The notes beneath the pieces are model-generated. The model had not been told where the DNA came from and ran no database searches. It saw only the letters and a list, made by a program, of their open reading frames with translations. A DNA stretch of 21,908 nucleotides from CANLDA01 sp964021645 (lineage in GTDB: Bacteria; Pseudomonadota; Alphaproteobacteria; Rhodobacterales; Rhodobacteraceae). The translations under genes were made by a program, and so were the position numbers. Numbering within the stretch: the first letter of the stretch is position 1; each line of letters opens with the position of its first letter. The DNA lies in assembly GCA_964021645.1 (NCBI GenBank), contig CAXIAD010000049.1, positions 1 to 21,908 on the forward strand, written 5' to 3'. Shown here piece by piece: positions 6,616-14,519 of this stretch.

Positions 6616-7220
6616 AATAATTCTTCACGTGCCAATTGCAGGTGCTTTTCTACTGTCACCGGTGCCACGCCCAAATTTTCCGACATCTCTTTGATGCTTT
6701 TGCCGTCGACATTCCCGACAAGAATATCGCGTTGCATGTCTGACAACTCAATTGTGATGCTTGGCTCGCAGCAGTCAAATTCAGTGACACAATTCAAGGA
6801 TTGCAACCGCGCGGCACATTTTTCGGTGTTCGTCAGCGTGTTGTATTGATCAAAATCAATCATCTGCACGTTGTATGATTTAGCCATAAAGAGGCATGCG
6901 GCCATCAACTCATTGATCCGCGCCATCAAGGTTTCTGCCGTTTCAGCCATGTCGTCAGAGGCGTTTTTCTCCATTCCGAACACTGTCACGACGCAATCGC
7001 CCCGCTCTCTACTGACAGCGTAAAACACGATTTCATCGTTGATGCGGCGTAATCGGATGGGGCGGCAAACCAAATCACTCTCTGAAAATGGCATATCTTT
7101 CAATTGGTTAATTACAATTTCAACCTGTGTGTCCGACAGCCCAGCAATCCTGATGTCGAATTCTGCAATCGTGGTTGTATCCACAAACGAACGCACACCG
7201 CGTTTTCTAATATTACTCAT
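6606..7220 (-). CDS. LuxR-type transcriptional regulator (orphan)
   Basis: 204 residues from the ATG at 7220; a GTG at 7259 would add 13 residues but has no ribosome binding site. The C-terminal 45 residues form a LuxR/GerE helix-turn-helix: LSDMQRDILVGNVDGKSIK is followed by EMSENLGVAPVTVEKHLQLA, with the family's Val-Glu-Lys-His in the recognition helix. The N-terminal 150 residues do not look like an autoinducer-binding, receiver or PAS domain that I can identify. No luxI-like gene is in the window. The gene is convergent to the ATPase gene and divergent from the GNAT operon, whose promoter region it might control. Target and signal unknown. Confidence 0.8.
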   Translation of the reverse strand: MSNIRKRGVRSFVDTTTIAEFDIRIAGLSDTQVEIVINQLKDMPFSESDLVCRPIRLRRINDEIVFYAVSRERGDCVVTVFGMEKNASDDMAETAETLMARINELMAACLFMAKSYNVQMIDFDQYNTLTNTEKCAARLQSLNCVTEFDCCEPSITIELSDMQRDILVGNVDGKSIKEMSENLGVAPVTVEKHLQLAREELLAR

Positions 7221-7411
7221 AATGCACCAAACAAATATTGCAGTATCAGCTTGATACACCTTGCAAAAACAATCAACCCAAAGATGTAGTTTTCCGAATT
7301 CTAATAGGGTTGTTTTGTTTTTGTCGCAGAAACCATAGAATTGCCTAATTCAGGGCACATCAATTCCCGCATATGTAGTCAACATACCGTTACAAGTCAG
7401 GAGCCTTTCAC

Positions 7412-7873
7412 GTGTCAGTCCAACAAGACCCAATAATTGTTCGCCCCCTTACAGTTGCGGATGAACAGGCATGGCGTATATTGTGGAAGGCATATTTGGC
7501 CTATTACGAAACCTCGGTCACAGAAGAGGTCTATCAGTCGACTTTTGCGCGCCTCTTGGGCGATGATCCGCAGGATTTCTCCTGCTTGGTGGCCGAACAG
7601 AATTCCAAACTTATTGGCCTGACCCATTTTCTCTATCACAGACATGCGTGGAAGGTCGAAAACGTCTGCTATTTGCAGGATTTATTTGCCGACACCGAGG
7701 TGCGCGGAACAGGCGTTGGGCGCAAGTTGATCGAGGCCGTCTATGCCCACGCAGATACCAAAGGCAGCCCTACAGTTTACTGGCTGACGCAGGATTTCAA
7801 CGCCACCGCACGCACGCTTTATGATCGAATTGGCACATTAACTCCCTTTATTAAGTATCAGAGACTTTTATGA
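7412..7873 (+). CDS. GNAT-family N-acetyltransferase
   Basis: 153 residues starting with GTG, preceded by AGGAG 8 nt upstream. GNAT enzymes transfer an acetyl group from acetyl-CoA to an amine. The acetyl-CoA pyrophosphate-binding motif is VRGTGVGRKLIEAV (residues 97-110), preceded by the beta-4 strand CYLQDLFAD and followed by VYWLTQDFNATARTLYDRIG near the C-terminus, as in this family. The substrate is not evident. Its TGA overlaps the ATG of the next gene (ATGA at 7870-7873), so the two are translationally coupled. Confidence 0.92.
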   Translation: MSVQQDPIIVRPLTVADEQAWRILWKAYLAYYETSVTEEVYQSTFARLLGDDPQDFSCLVAEQNSKLIGLTHFLYHRHAWKVENVCYLQDLFADTEVRGTGVGRKLIEAVYAHADTKGSPTVYWLTQDFNATARTLYDRIGTLTPFIKYQRLL

Positions 7874-9231
7874 AACGCTTTCAGTTCCTATTCTTCGCAT
7901 TTCTGGCTGCCTGCGCGCCGCCAGAATTGAATGAGGTCGCAACGCGCGGTGTCATTGCAGACACAACGCTTCCTCCGATGAAAGTATTTGCCTCACCGCG
8001 ACCCGCTGCCCCTCAGCGTTCAAATCAGGATATTGCACGCGATTTTCTCGACCTAAGTTTCCGCCTCGAAAGCGGGCGCGAATTGCCCATTTTGACCCGC
8101 TTTGAAACCGCCATCACTGTGCGTGTGACCGGCAAGCCACCAGCCAACCTGCAACCAGACCTATCCCGTTTGCTTTACCGTCTCAGATCAGAGGCCCGGA
8201 TAGATATTTCGCAAACCTCTGATGCGAATGCCAACATCACAATCGAGGTCGTGGATCGCGCAACCATTCGTCGCCATTTGCCGCAGGCCGCCTGTTTTGT
8301 TGTGCCCAATATCACCAGCATAAAACAATACCGTGCCGCGCGACGTTCTTCGCGATCAAACTGGTCGATGATGAGAAACCGCGAACACCTCGCGATATTT
8401 TTACCCGGTGATGCCAGCCCACAAGAGGTACGCGATTGCCTGCACGAGGAGCTGGCGCAGGCATTGGGGCCGCTAAACGATCTTTATCGTCTGTCTGATA
8501 GCGTGTTCAATGATGACAATATGCATGCCGTCCTGACAGGGTTTGATATGCTGGTTTTGCGTGCCTATTATGATCGTTCCCTTCATAGCGGTATGACCCG
8601 CGCCCAAGTTGGTGCCCGTCTTCCAGCCATTCTTGCCCGCATCAATCCGCAACCGATCCCACTGGCGGCCCGAAATGCGGATACAACGCCCCTTGCCTGG
8701 ATAAATTCCGTTCAAACTGCACTTGGTCCGGGGACCGGTTCCAGCGCGCGGATCATTGCCGCAACCAAGGCGCTACAGATCGCCAAAGATCGCGGTTGGC
8801 AGGACCATAGACGCGGGTTTTCGCATTTCACCCTTGGGCGGTTAATCCAGTCACGGGATGCAGATATTGCCCGAACCCATTTCATCAATGCCGCGCATTT
8901 CTTTCGTCTCAACAATGCCAATGACCCGCATTTGGCCTTTGCCACGGCGCAACTGGCCGCCTATGCAATTGCTGCTGGGGATGGCACCCGCGCCTTGGAG
9001 TTGATCCAGCCGCATTTGGCACAGGCTGCGCAGTATGAAAATGCGTCGCTGCTTGCCACGCTATTGCTTTTAAAGGCCGAAGCGCTGGATTTATCCGACC
9101 GCGGCGAAGAAGCGCGTCGGGTTCGTCTGGACAGCTTGGGTTGGGCACGTTACGGCTTTGGCGCAGATTGGGCCGTTCGCGCGAAATTGCGTGAAATCGC
9201 GGCACTCAGTCCGATCAAACGGAGAAATTGA
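7870..9231 (+). CDS. DUF2927-domain lipoprotein
   Basis: 453 residues. The N-terminus is a lipoprotein signal (FFAFLAAC, lipidated Cys15), so the protein should be anchored in the membrane facing the periplasm. Residues about 53-230 form the DUF2927 domain as I remember it, with HEELAQALGPLND (192-204) and a later His219. These suggest a degenerate or real zinc-protease active site (HEE...), but the activity is unproven. The C-terminal part, about 290-450, is Ala-rich and helical, with TPR-like features. It is translationally coupled to the GNAT gene and followed by the small membrane protein and the VWA protein, a gene order I remember from other Rhodobacteraceae. Confidence 0.85.
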   Translation: MKRFQFLFFAFLAACAPPELNEVATRGVIADTTLPPMKVFASPRPAAPQRSNQDIARDFLDLSFRLESGRELPILTRFETAITVRVTGKPPANLQPDLSRLLYRLRSEARIDISQTSDANANITIEVVDRATIRRHLPQAACFVVPNITSIKQYRAARRSSRSNWSMMRNREHLAIFLPGDASPQEVRDCLHEELAQALGPLNDLYRLSDSVFNDDNMHAVLTGFDMLVLRAYYDRSLHSGMTRAQVGARLPAILARINPQPIPLAARNADTTPLAWINSVQTALGPGTGSSARIIAATKALQIAKDRGWQDHRRGFSHFTLGRLIQSRDADIARTHFINAAHFFRLNNANDPHLAFATAQLAAYAIAAGDGTRALELIQPHLAQAAQYENASLLATLLLLKAEALDLSDRGEEARRVRLDSLGWARYGFGADWAVRAKLREIAALSPIKRRN

Positions 9232-9235
9232 TTAC

Positions 9236-9403
9236 ATGATCATTCTAGTGGCAGCATTGCTTGGCGGCATCATTGGCGGCATCATTGCAAAACGCCGTAA
9301 AGGCGCAGTCCTGGATATTTTGCAATATGTCGCAATCTACGCCTTGGCCTTTTCGATTCCGGGCTTGTTTATCACGTTGATTGTACACCGTTTGGCTTTG
9401 TAA
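9236..9403 (+). CDS. Small membrane protein, 55 residues
   Basis: Starts at 9236 with GGAGAA 9 nt upstream, 4 nt after the DUF2927 stop. Two hydrophobic helices are visible: MIILVAALLGGIIGGIIA at the N-terminus and a second at about residues 30-50, with a positive KRRK between them. The order suggests a hairpin with the KRRK loop in the cytoplasm. No known family was recognised. It ends 3 nt before the VWA gene, so it is in the same operon. The open frame continues upstream, but that part overlaps DUF2927. Confidence 0.75.
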   Translation: MIILVAALLGGIIGGIIAKRRKGAVLDILQYVAIYALAFSIPGLFITLIVHRLAL

Positions 9404-9406
9404 CCG

Positions 9407-10591
9407 ATGTTTCTGCCCTTTTTTGACAACCTCAGATCGGGTGGCGTTCCTGTCAGCCTACGCGAATACCTTAGCTTTCTTGAGGCGATGAAAGCCGGGC
9501 TTGTCACCTATGACACCGAAGGGTTTTACTATCTGGCCCGCGCGATCATGGTCAAAGACGAGCGTAATATCGACAAATTTGACCGCGCCTTTGCGACCAC
9601 ATTTGAAGGGTTGGACAAGATCAGCGCGCAAGATGTGCTGGACGCGGTCGACATCCCCGAAGAATGGCTACGCAAGATGGCCGAAAAACACATGTCAGCC
9701 GACGAGATGGCCGAAATTGAGGCCCTAGGCGGCTTTGACAAGCTTATGGAAACCCTGCGCGAACGCCTGAAAGATCAGGAAGGACGCCATCAAGGAGGTA
9801 GTAAGTGGATCGGCACGGCGGGCACCTCTCCTTTTGGGGCCTATGGGTATAATCCCGAAGGCGTGCGCATTGGCCAAAATGAAAGCCGCCATCGCCGCGC
9901 GGTGAAAGTTTGGGACAAGCGCGAGTTTAAAAACCTGGATGGTGATGTAGAACTGGGCACCCGTAACATCAAAGTCGCGCTGAAACGGTTGCGCCGCTGG
10001 GTTCGTGATGGGGCCGCTGAAGAGTTGGATTTGAACGGCACAATTCGTGCGACTGCCGAGCAGGGATATTTGGACGTAAAAACCCGCCCGGAGCGACGCA
10101 ATGCTGTGAAAGTATTGTTGTTTTTGGATGTGGGTGGATCAATGGATCCCCATATTCAGGTGGTACAAGAGCTGTTTTCTGCGGCAAAGTCAGAATTCAA
10201 ACATCTGGAATATTTCTACTTTCACAATTGCCTGTATGAGGGCGTGTGGCGTGACAATCAGCGGCGGTGGGATCAACAGATCCCTACCGAAGAGATTTTG
10301 CGCACCTATGGCTCTGATTATAAGTGTATCTTTGTGGGGGATGCCTCCATGTCGCCCTATGAAATCGCCTATGCGGGGGGGGCCAATGAGCATTGGAACA
10401 AAGAGGCCGGACAGGTCTGGTTGACGCGTGCGCGTGAGCAGTGGTCGTCTAACCTATGGATCAACCCGGTGCCGCAGCCGCATTGGGGCTATACTCATTC
10501 GATTTCAATGATACGCGAGTTATTTGAGGATCAGATGGTGCCAATGACATTGCAAGGGCTGGAAAACGGCATGCGTGAATTGACGCGGTAA
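9407..10591 (+). CDS. VWA domain protein, CoxE-like, MoxR partner
   Basis: 394 residues. The C-terminal VWA domain has a MIDAS-type metal site, VLLFLDVGGSMD with Asp241 and Ser245 (D-x-G-G-S rather than the classical D-x-S-x-S). The N-terminal 150 residues (FFDNLRSGGVPVSLREYLSF) are typical of the CoxE-like group. These proteins act with MoxR AAA+ ATPases, and the cognate ATPase is the one at 5725-6564. The target complex is unknown. The gene starts 3 nt after the small membrane protein. No terminator is evident after the stop. Confidence 0.92.
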   Translation: MFLPFFDNLRSGGVPVSLREYLSFLEAMKAGLVTYDTEGFYYLARAIMVKDERNIDKFDRAFATTFEGLDKISAQDVLDAVDIPEEWLRKMAEKHMSADEMAEIEALGGFDKLMETLRERLKDQEGRHQGGSKWIGTAGTSPFGAYGYNPEGVRIGQNESRHRRAVKVWDKREFKNLDGDVELGTRNIKVALKRLRRWVRDGAAEELDLNGTIRATAEQGYLDVKTRPERRNAVKVLLFLDVGGSMDPHIQVVQELFSAAKSEFKHLEYFYFHNCLYEGVWRDNQRRWDQQIPTEEILRTYGSDYKCIFVGDASMSPYEIAYAGGANEHWNKEAGQVWLTRAREQWSSNLWINPVPQPHWGYTHSISMIRELFEDQMVPMTLQGLENGMRELTR

Positions 10592-10721
10592 TCGCCAAAC
10601 AAGGGCTCCCGCCCGGTGTCATAGCATCAAAGATGCAATGCCTCCCGTTGGGCGTGGCCTCGCTTCGCTCGGCAGGGACAAATTGATGGGGTGGTGTTAT
10701 ATGAGCGTGCTCGCGCAAAGG

Positions 10722-10740
10722 AGGTTTCGCGGCGAAACCT
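10722..10740. repeat. Palindromic repeat, copy 1
   Basis: AGGTTTCGC-G-GCGAAACCT, 9-bp arms around one base. The 17-nt core GGTTTCGCGGCGAAACC recurs at 16797-16813 and 17596-17612. It lies between the VWA and M24 genes. Confidence 0.85.
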
Positions 10741-10809
10741 GTGATCTTGTTTTGATGATCCGCTTTGTGCAGCTTGTGCAAAAATTCCCTTGAAAAAGGT
10801 GATGCAAAC

Positions 10810-10839
10810 GGCTCCACTCTGCGCAAATCAATTGGAGCC
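10810..10839 (+). promoter_or_regulatory. Hairpin covering the M24 ribosome binding site
   Basis: GGCTCCA (10810-10816) is the exact complement of TGGAGCC (10833-10839), which contains the GGAG ribosome binding site of the gene starting at 10843. Pairing in the mRNA would hide the site. The 16-nt loop makes it a modest hairpin. A similar AATTGGAGCCA sits in front of the P450 gene at 12036-12046. Confidence 0.4.
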
Positions 10840-10842
10840 AGC

Positions 10843-11991
10843 ATGCCACGTCATTTCACCCCGCAAGAATACACTGATCGCCAATCACGTGCCTGCGCAG
10901 CCCTGCAAAATACCGGCCTAGATGCCATTCTGCTATTTGCACCCGAAAGCCAGTATTGGCTCACGGGCTATGACACATTCGGCTTTGCCATGTTTCAGTG
11001 CATGGTCATGACAGCGAAGGGTGATATTCATCTGCTGACACGTCGCCCTGACCGGCTTCAGGCCTTGGATACATCGACGATTGCACCGGAGAACCTGCAT
11101 ATCTGGGCGGAGTTTGAGGGGGCGAACCCCGTTAATGATCTCCAAAAACTGATGGCTACTTTGGGGCTGTCCACTGCCAAGCTGGGGTTTGAATCACGCA
11201 CCGCTGGGTTGACAGATTTCTGGGGGCAACGCCTGCGCGCGGCATTTGGCACGTTAACGGATGCCTCTGATCTGTTCCCTGATCTGCGACGCCACAAATC
11301 GCTTGCAGAGGTAGAGATGCACCGGCGCGCGGCCGCCCTATCAGATGATGCCTTGGATGGGGCGCTAAACACCACGGGTGCCGGAGCGTTTGAGGGAGAT
11401 ATTCTTGCCGCCATGCAGGGCGCCGTTTTCAAGGGCGGTGGCGATTATGCGGGCAATGAATTCATCATCGGTTCTGCCAAATCGGCGCTCTTGTGCAGGT
11501 CGGCTTCTGGCAGGCGCAGATTGGATGCGCAGGATCAACTCACCATCGAATGGTCTGGCGCATACGCCCGCTATCACGCGGCCATGATGCAAACCCTGAT
11601 TGTTGGGCAGGCCAGCACCGCCCACCGCAAAATGCATGCCGCCGCCAATGAGGCCTTAATGGCCTGCGAGGCTGCAATCAAACCCGGCGCGCCCATGGGA
11701 GATGTCTACGAAGCGCATGCGCAGGTGTTTGACCGCCACGGATTGCGCAACGCCCGCCTGCAGGCATGTGGCTATGGTATGGGGGCGGTTTATGCCCCGA
11801 TCTGGGTGGATTTCCCCATGTTCTACGAGGGAAACCCATTGATCATGCGCGAAAATCAGGTGTTCTTTTTGCATATGATTTTGATGGATGACGCCACCGA
11901 GCAGGCCATGTGCCTTGGCCATTCTGTGCTTGTGACCCCACATGGCGTTGAACGACTGTCTCGTCACTCCCCGGATCTGTTTGAGCTTTAA
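10843..11991 (+). CDS. M24-fold (creatinase/Xaa-Pro peptidase-like) protein without metal ligands
   Basis: 382 residues. The start at 10843 (MPRHFTPQEYTDRQ) has GGAG 7 nt upstream; an earlier ATG at 10765 adds unrelated residues. It has the two-part architecture of M24 proteins: a creatinase N-domain to about residue 130, then the pita-bread fold. At the positions of the five usual metal ligands I read IEWSG for the D-x-G, YHAAMMQT for the second Asp, GYGMG for GHGIG, FFLHMI for the Glu, and MCLGHSVLVT for the last Glu. So it is probably metal-free. Creatinase and similar amidohydrolases of this fold act without metal. It is followed 59 nt later by a P450, probably in one operon. Substrate unknown. 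Confidence 0.85.
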   Translation: MPRHFTPQEYTDRQSRACAALQNTGLDAILLFAPESQYWLTGYDTFGFAMFQCMVMTAKGDIHLLTRRPDRLQALDTSTIAPENLHIWAEFEGANPVNDLQKLMATLGLSTAKLGFESRTAGLTDFWGQRLRAAFGTLTDASDLFPDLRRHKSLAEVEMHRRAAALSDDALDGALNTTGAGAFEGDILAAMQGAVFKGGGDYAGNEFIIGSAKSALLCRSASGRRRLDAQDQLTIEWSGAYARYHAAMMQTLIVGQASTAHRKMHAAANEALMACEAAIKPGAPMGDVYEAHAQVFDRHGLRNARLQACGYGMGAVYAPIWVDFPMFYEGNPLIMRENQVFFLHMILMDDATEQAMCLGHSVLVTPHGVERLSRHSPDLFEL

Positions 11992-12050
11992 TTCTCTTGA
12001 TAAACACCTGGCGCTCTGATTTGCTTTGTTAAGTAAATTGGAGCCACCCC

Positions 12051-13214
12051 ATGTCGAATGCACCGCGCTTTTCCATTGATCTACAGGCGTTCACGGACGA
12101 TCCCTACCCTATCCTTGCAAAGATGCGGGCAGAGGCCCCAATCGCCTATGTCCCTGAACTTGACGCGACCCTATTCACCCGTCGCGACGACATTCACTTA
12201 CATGAAAAACGCACCTCGGTTTTTTCTAGCGAACAACCTGACGGGCTTATGACCCGTTTGATGGGGCAAAACCTGATGCGCAAAGATGGCGAGGCCCATA
12301 TGAACGAGCGGCGCATTCTTTTCCCCGCCGTCAGCCCTAAAACCGTGCAATCCACTTGGCTCCCCCAATTTCACGCCGCCGCCCAGCGGATCGTCAAAAC
12401 CCTGAAACCACAGGGGCAGTGCGACTTGGTACGCGATTACGCCATGCCCATTTCCGCCGAGGCGCTAAAGGCCATCACCGGCCTAACCAACATGGCCCCC
12501 GAAGAAATGGACCGCGTCAGCCAAGCGATGATCGACGGCTGTTCGAACTATACAGGTGATCCGCAAGTCGAGGTCCGCTGCCATAACGCCACCGCCAGCA
12601 TAGACGCCCATATTGATGCGGTTGTCTCCGCCTTACAGGCCACACCAGACAAATCCGCCCTATCGGTGCAAATGCAGGCAGGCCTAGGCATGGAGGCCAC
12701 CCGTGCCAATATCAAGCTCATCATTTCGGGCGGGCAAAACGAACCCCGCGATGCCATTGCTGGCACGATTTGGGCGCTGCTAAATCATCCTACCCAACTT
12801 GCAGCCCTGCGTGACGGACAACACGAATGGGGCGATGCCTTTACCGAATATGTGCGGTGGATGTCGCCGATTGGCATGTCGCCACGCCAAATTGCCCAGC
12901 CTGAGCAAATCGGTGATATCTCCCTAACACCCGGAGATCGCGTGTTTTTCATGTTCGCCAGCGCCTGCCGGGACGAAGACCACTTCACCAACCCAGATCA
13001 ATTTGACATCTCGCGCAATACTTCCCCTGCCATCAGCTTTGGCGCGGGGCCGCATTTTTGCGCAGGCGCTGCTGCGACGCGTGCGCTCCTCTCTCAGGTC
13101 GCGCTGCCATTGGCCTTTGCGAACCTGCCAAATCTGCGCCTAACAGGTGACACGCCCTTCACCGGCTGGGCGTTTCGCGGCCCAACGCAATGCCCCGTGG
13201 CATGGGATACCTGA
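12051..13214 (+). CDS. Cytochrome P450
   Basis: 387 residues, a normal size for a soluble bacterial P450. The heme-binding loop is FGAGPHFCAGAAATRA with the thiolate Cys337, the ExxR motif is in EYVRWMSP, and the I-helix segment is SGGQNEPRDAI. The I-helix has Glu-Pro in place of the usual acid-Thr pair that protonates bound oxygen, which may change the chemistry. It is probably co-transcribed with the M24-fold gene. No ferredoxin or reductase gene is nearby, so electrons must come from elsewhere. Start at 12051 with GGAG 7 nt upstream. Substrate unknown. Confidence 0.95.
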   Translation: MSNAPRFSIDLQAFTDDPYPILAKMRAEAPIAYVPELDATLFTRRDDIHLHEKRTSVFSSEQPDGLMTRLMGQNLMRKDGEAHMNERRILFPAVSPKTVQSTWLPQFHAAAQRIVKTLKPQGQCDLVRDYAMPISAEALKAITGLTNMAPEEMDRVSQAMIDGCSNYTGDPQVEVRCHNATASIDAHIDAVVSALQATPDKSALSVQMQAGLGMEATRANIKLIISGGQNEPRDAIAGTIWALLNHPTQLAALRDGQHEWGDAFTEYVRWMSPIGMSPRQIAQPEQIGDISLTPGDRVFFMFASACRDEDHFTNPDQFDISRNTSPAISFGAGPHFCAGAAATRALLSQVALPLAFANLPNLRLTGDTPFTGWAFRGPTQCPVAWDT

Positions 13215-13268
13215 CGCGCCTCCCTAGAACCACTTGCGGTTCCGCCCCCCAACGCCCATATCTGGAGG

Positions 13269-13973
13269 ATGCTACGTTTTTCCCCCATTCTTATCGCGGT
13301 TGCCTACGGGTTGATCATGTATCGCTTCTCGGTATGGCGCACCTCTCGCGAACTTGACGCGCGCTCAACCCCGCTTTCCGATCCTTTGCTGAACCATCAG
13401 ATCGAACAAATGGCCCAAGCGCTGGAATTGCCCCGCATCAAGGTGCATATCTATGAGATAGAGCCGATCAACGGCCTCGCAGCACCCGACGGGCGGATTT
13501 TCATCACCCGCGGTTTTTATCAACGATATCTGGACGGCAAGGTTTCTAGCGCCGAGATTTCCAGCGTTATCGCCCATGAATTGGGCCATGTTGCCCTTGG
13601 CCATTCCCGTCGGCGTATGATTGATTTTTCCGGCCAAAATGCTCTGCGAACAGCAATGGCAATGGTTTTGGGGCGGTTTTTGCCCGGCATTGGCCCGTGG
13701 ATCGCGGGCATGTTGACCTCGGTTCTGGCCGCGCGCCTATCTCGTTCAGATGAGTATGAGGCCGACGCCTATGCCGCTGCCCTTCTGACCAAATCAGGCA
13801 TCGGAACGGAGCCGCAAAAGGCACTGTTTCACAAACTTGACGCGCTGACGTCCACCCGTGCAGGGGCCGCCCCGGCGTGGCTGCTTAGCCACCCTAAAAC
13901 AGTCGAACGGATCAAAGCCATCGAAGCATTGGAAAAGAAATGGGGCCTTGGCAATGAGACCCCAACAGGGTGA
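13269..13973 (+). CDS. M48-family zinc metalloprotease
   Basis: 234 residues. Zinc-binding HELGH at 103-107, with the third ligand Glu in SDEYEADAYAA. An N-terminal hydrophobic segment (residues 4-17) and a second around 130-160 suggest membrane attachment. The family (HtpX/Ste24/BepA-like) degrades or processes membrane and periplasmic proteins. The start ATG is directly preceded by GGAGG with no spacer, which is unusual; no better alternative start lies downstream. It is 54 nt after the P450 and ends 6 nt before the convergent PIN gene. Confidence 0.92.
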   Translation: MLRFSPILIAVAYGLIMYRFSVWRTSRELDARSTPLSDPLLNHQIEQMAQALELPRIKVHIYEIEPINGLAAPDGRIFITRGFYQRYLDGKVSSAEISSVIAHELGHVALGHSRRRMIDFSGQNALRTAMAMVLGRFLPGIGPWIAGMLTSVLAARLSRSDEYEADAYAAALLTKSGIGTEPQKALFHKLDALTSTRAGAAPAWLLSHPKTVERIKAIEALEKKWGLGNETPTG

Positions 13974-13979
13974 TTTTGC

Positions 13980-14519
13980 CTAGCCAAGCGCCTTTGCAAG
14001 CCGTGGCAACCGCGCCTTTTTGAACAAGGGCCGCATCTCCCACGATCTACCCGACAGGCGCGATGCCTCTTGCTGCACTGCCTCTGCAACTTGGGTCACA
14101 GCAGCTTGATCTTTCAGCCAGAAATCATATAAAAACGCATCAGGATCAATGCGTTGCAATCCCTCTTCAGCCAAAATATTGCGCGGAAAATCCTTGGCAT
14201 TTAGCGTGACAATTATGTCCGCTGACCCAGAAATCGCTGCCGATAGCACATGAATATCTGCGGCATCCGGTAGCCATAACCGTGATTCCAACGACCCGGG
14301 CCAAGTGACCTCTGCCTTGGGCCAAGCGGCCCGCACCAGTGCCACCTCTGCGCGCGCCTGAACCTCACCCTCGGGGCCAAGTTTACGCGCTGCGCGCGCC
14401 CATTCTTCTAGGATGCGGGCCGACCACAAAGGCGTGTAACATCCCGCCTTTGCGACCCCCAGCAACATTTCACGCATGACCGTCGGATAGATCACGCAGG
14501 TATCCAGCAGAACCTTCAC
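13980..14519 (-). CDS. PIN-domain protein
   Basis: 179 residues. PIN-fold nuclease features are an N-terminal VLLDTCVIY with Asp6, LEEW (Glu38/39), LPDAADIHVLSAA (Asp85/Asp88) and IIVTLNAKDFP with Asp110. PIN domains are Mg-dependent ribonucleases, often VapC toxins. Here the partner is not a small antitoxin: its ATG overlaps the TGA of the RlmI-like methyltransferase (ATGA at 14516-14519). I remember a Rhodobacteraceae family named after RSP_2648 with this setting. An RNA-processing role coupled to rRNA modification is a guess. Confidence 0.85.
   Translation of the reverse strand: MKVLLDTCVIYPTVMREMLLGVAKAGCYTPLWSARILEEWARAARKLGPEGEVQARAEVALVRAAWPKAEVTWPGSLESRLWLPDAADIHVLSAAISGSADIIVTLNAKDFPRNILAEEGLQRIDPDAFLYDFWLKDQAAVTQVAEAVQQEASRLSGRSWEMRPLFKKARLPRLAKALG

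Larger units (their letters stand above)
10592..10842 (+). other. Intergenic region with palindromic repeat
   Basis: 251 nt without a convincing gene. It contains a 19-nt palindrome (10722-10740) and a hairpin around the ribosome binding site of the M24 gene (10810-10839). The segment 10610-10680 is unusual for the region, with short self-complementary stretches such as CTCGCTTCGCTCG, but no family was recognised. Confidence 0.5.

Noticed and set aside
6606..7220. Quorum-sensing LuxR with luxI
   Set aside because: No luxI-like gene is in the window, and the N-terminal domain does not show autoinducer-binding residues.
13980..14519. VapC toxin of a toxin-antitoxin pair
   Set aside because: No small antitoxin gene is adjacent; the upstream partner is an rRNA methyltransferase.
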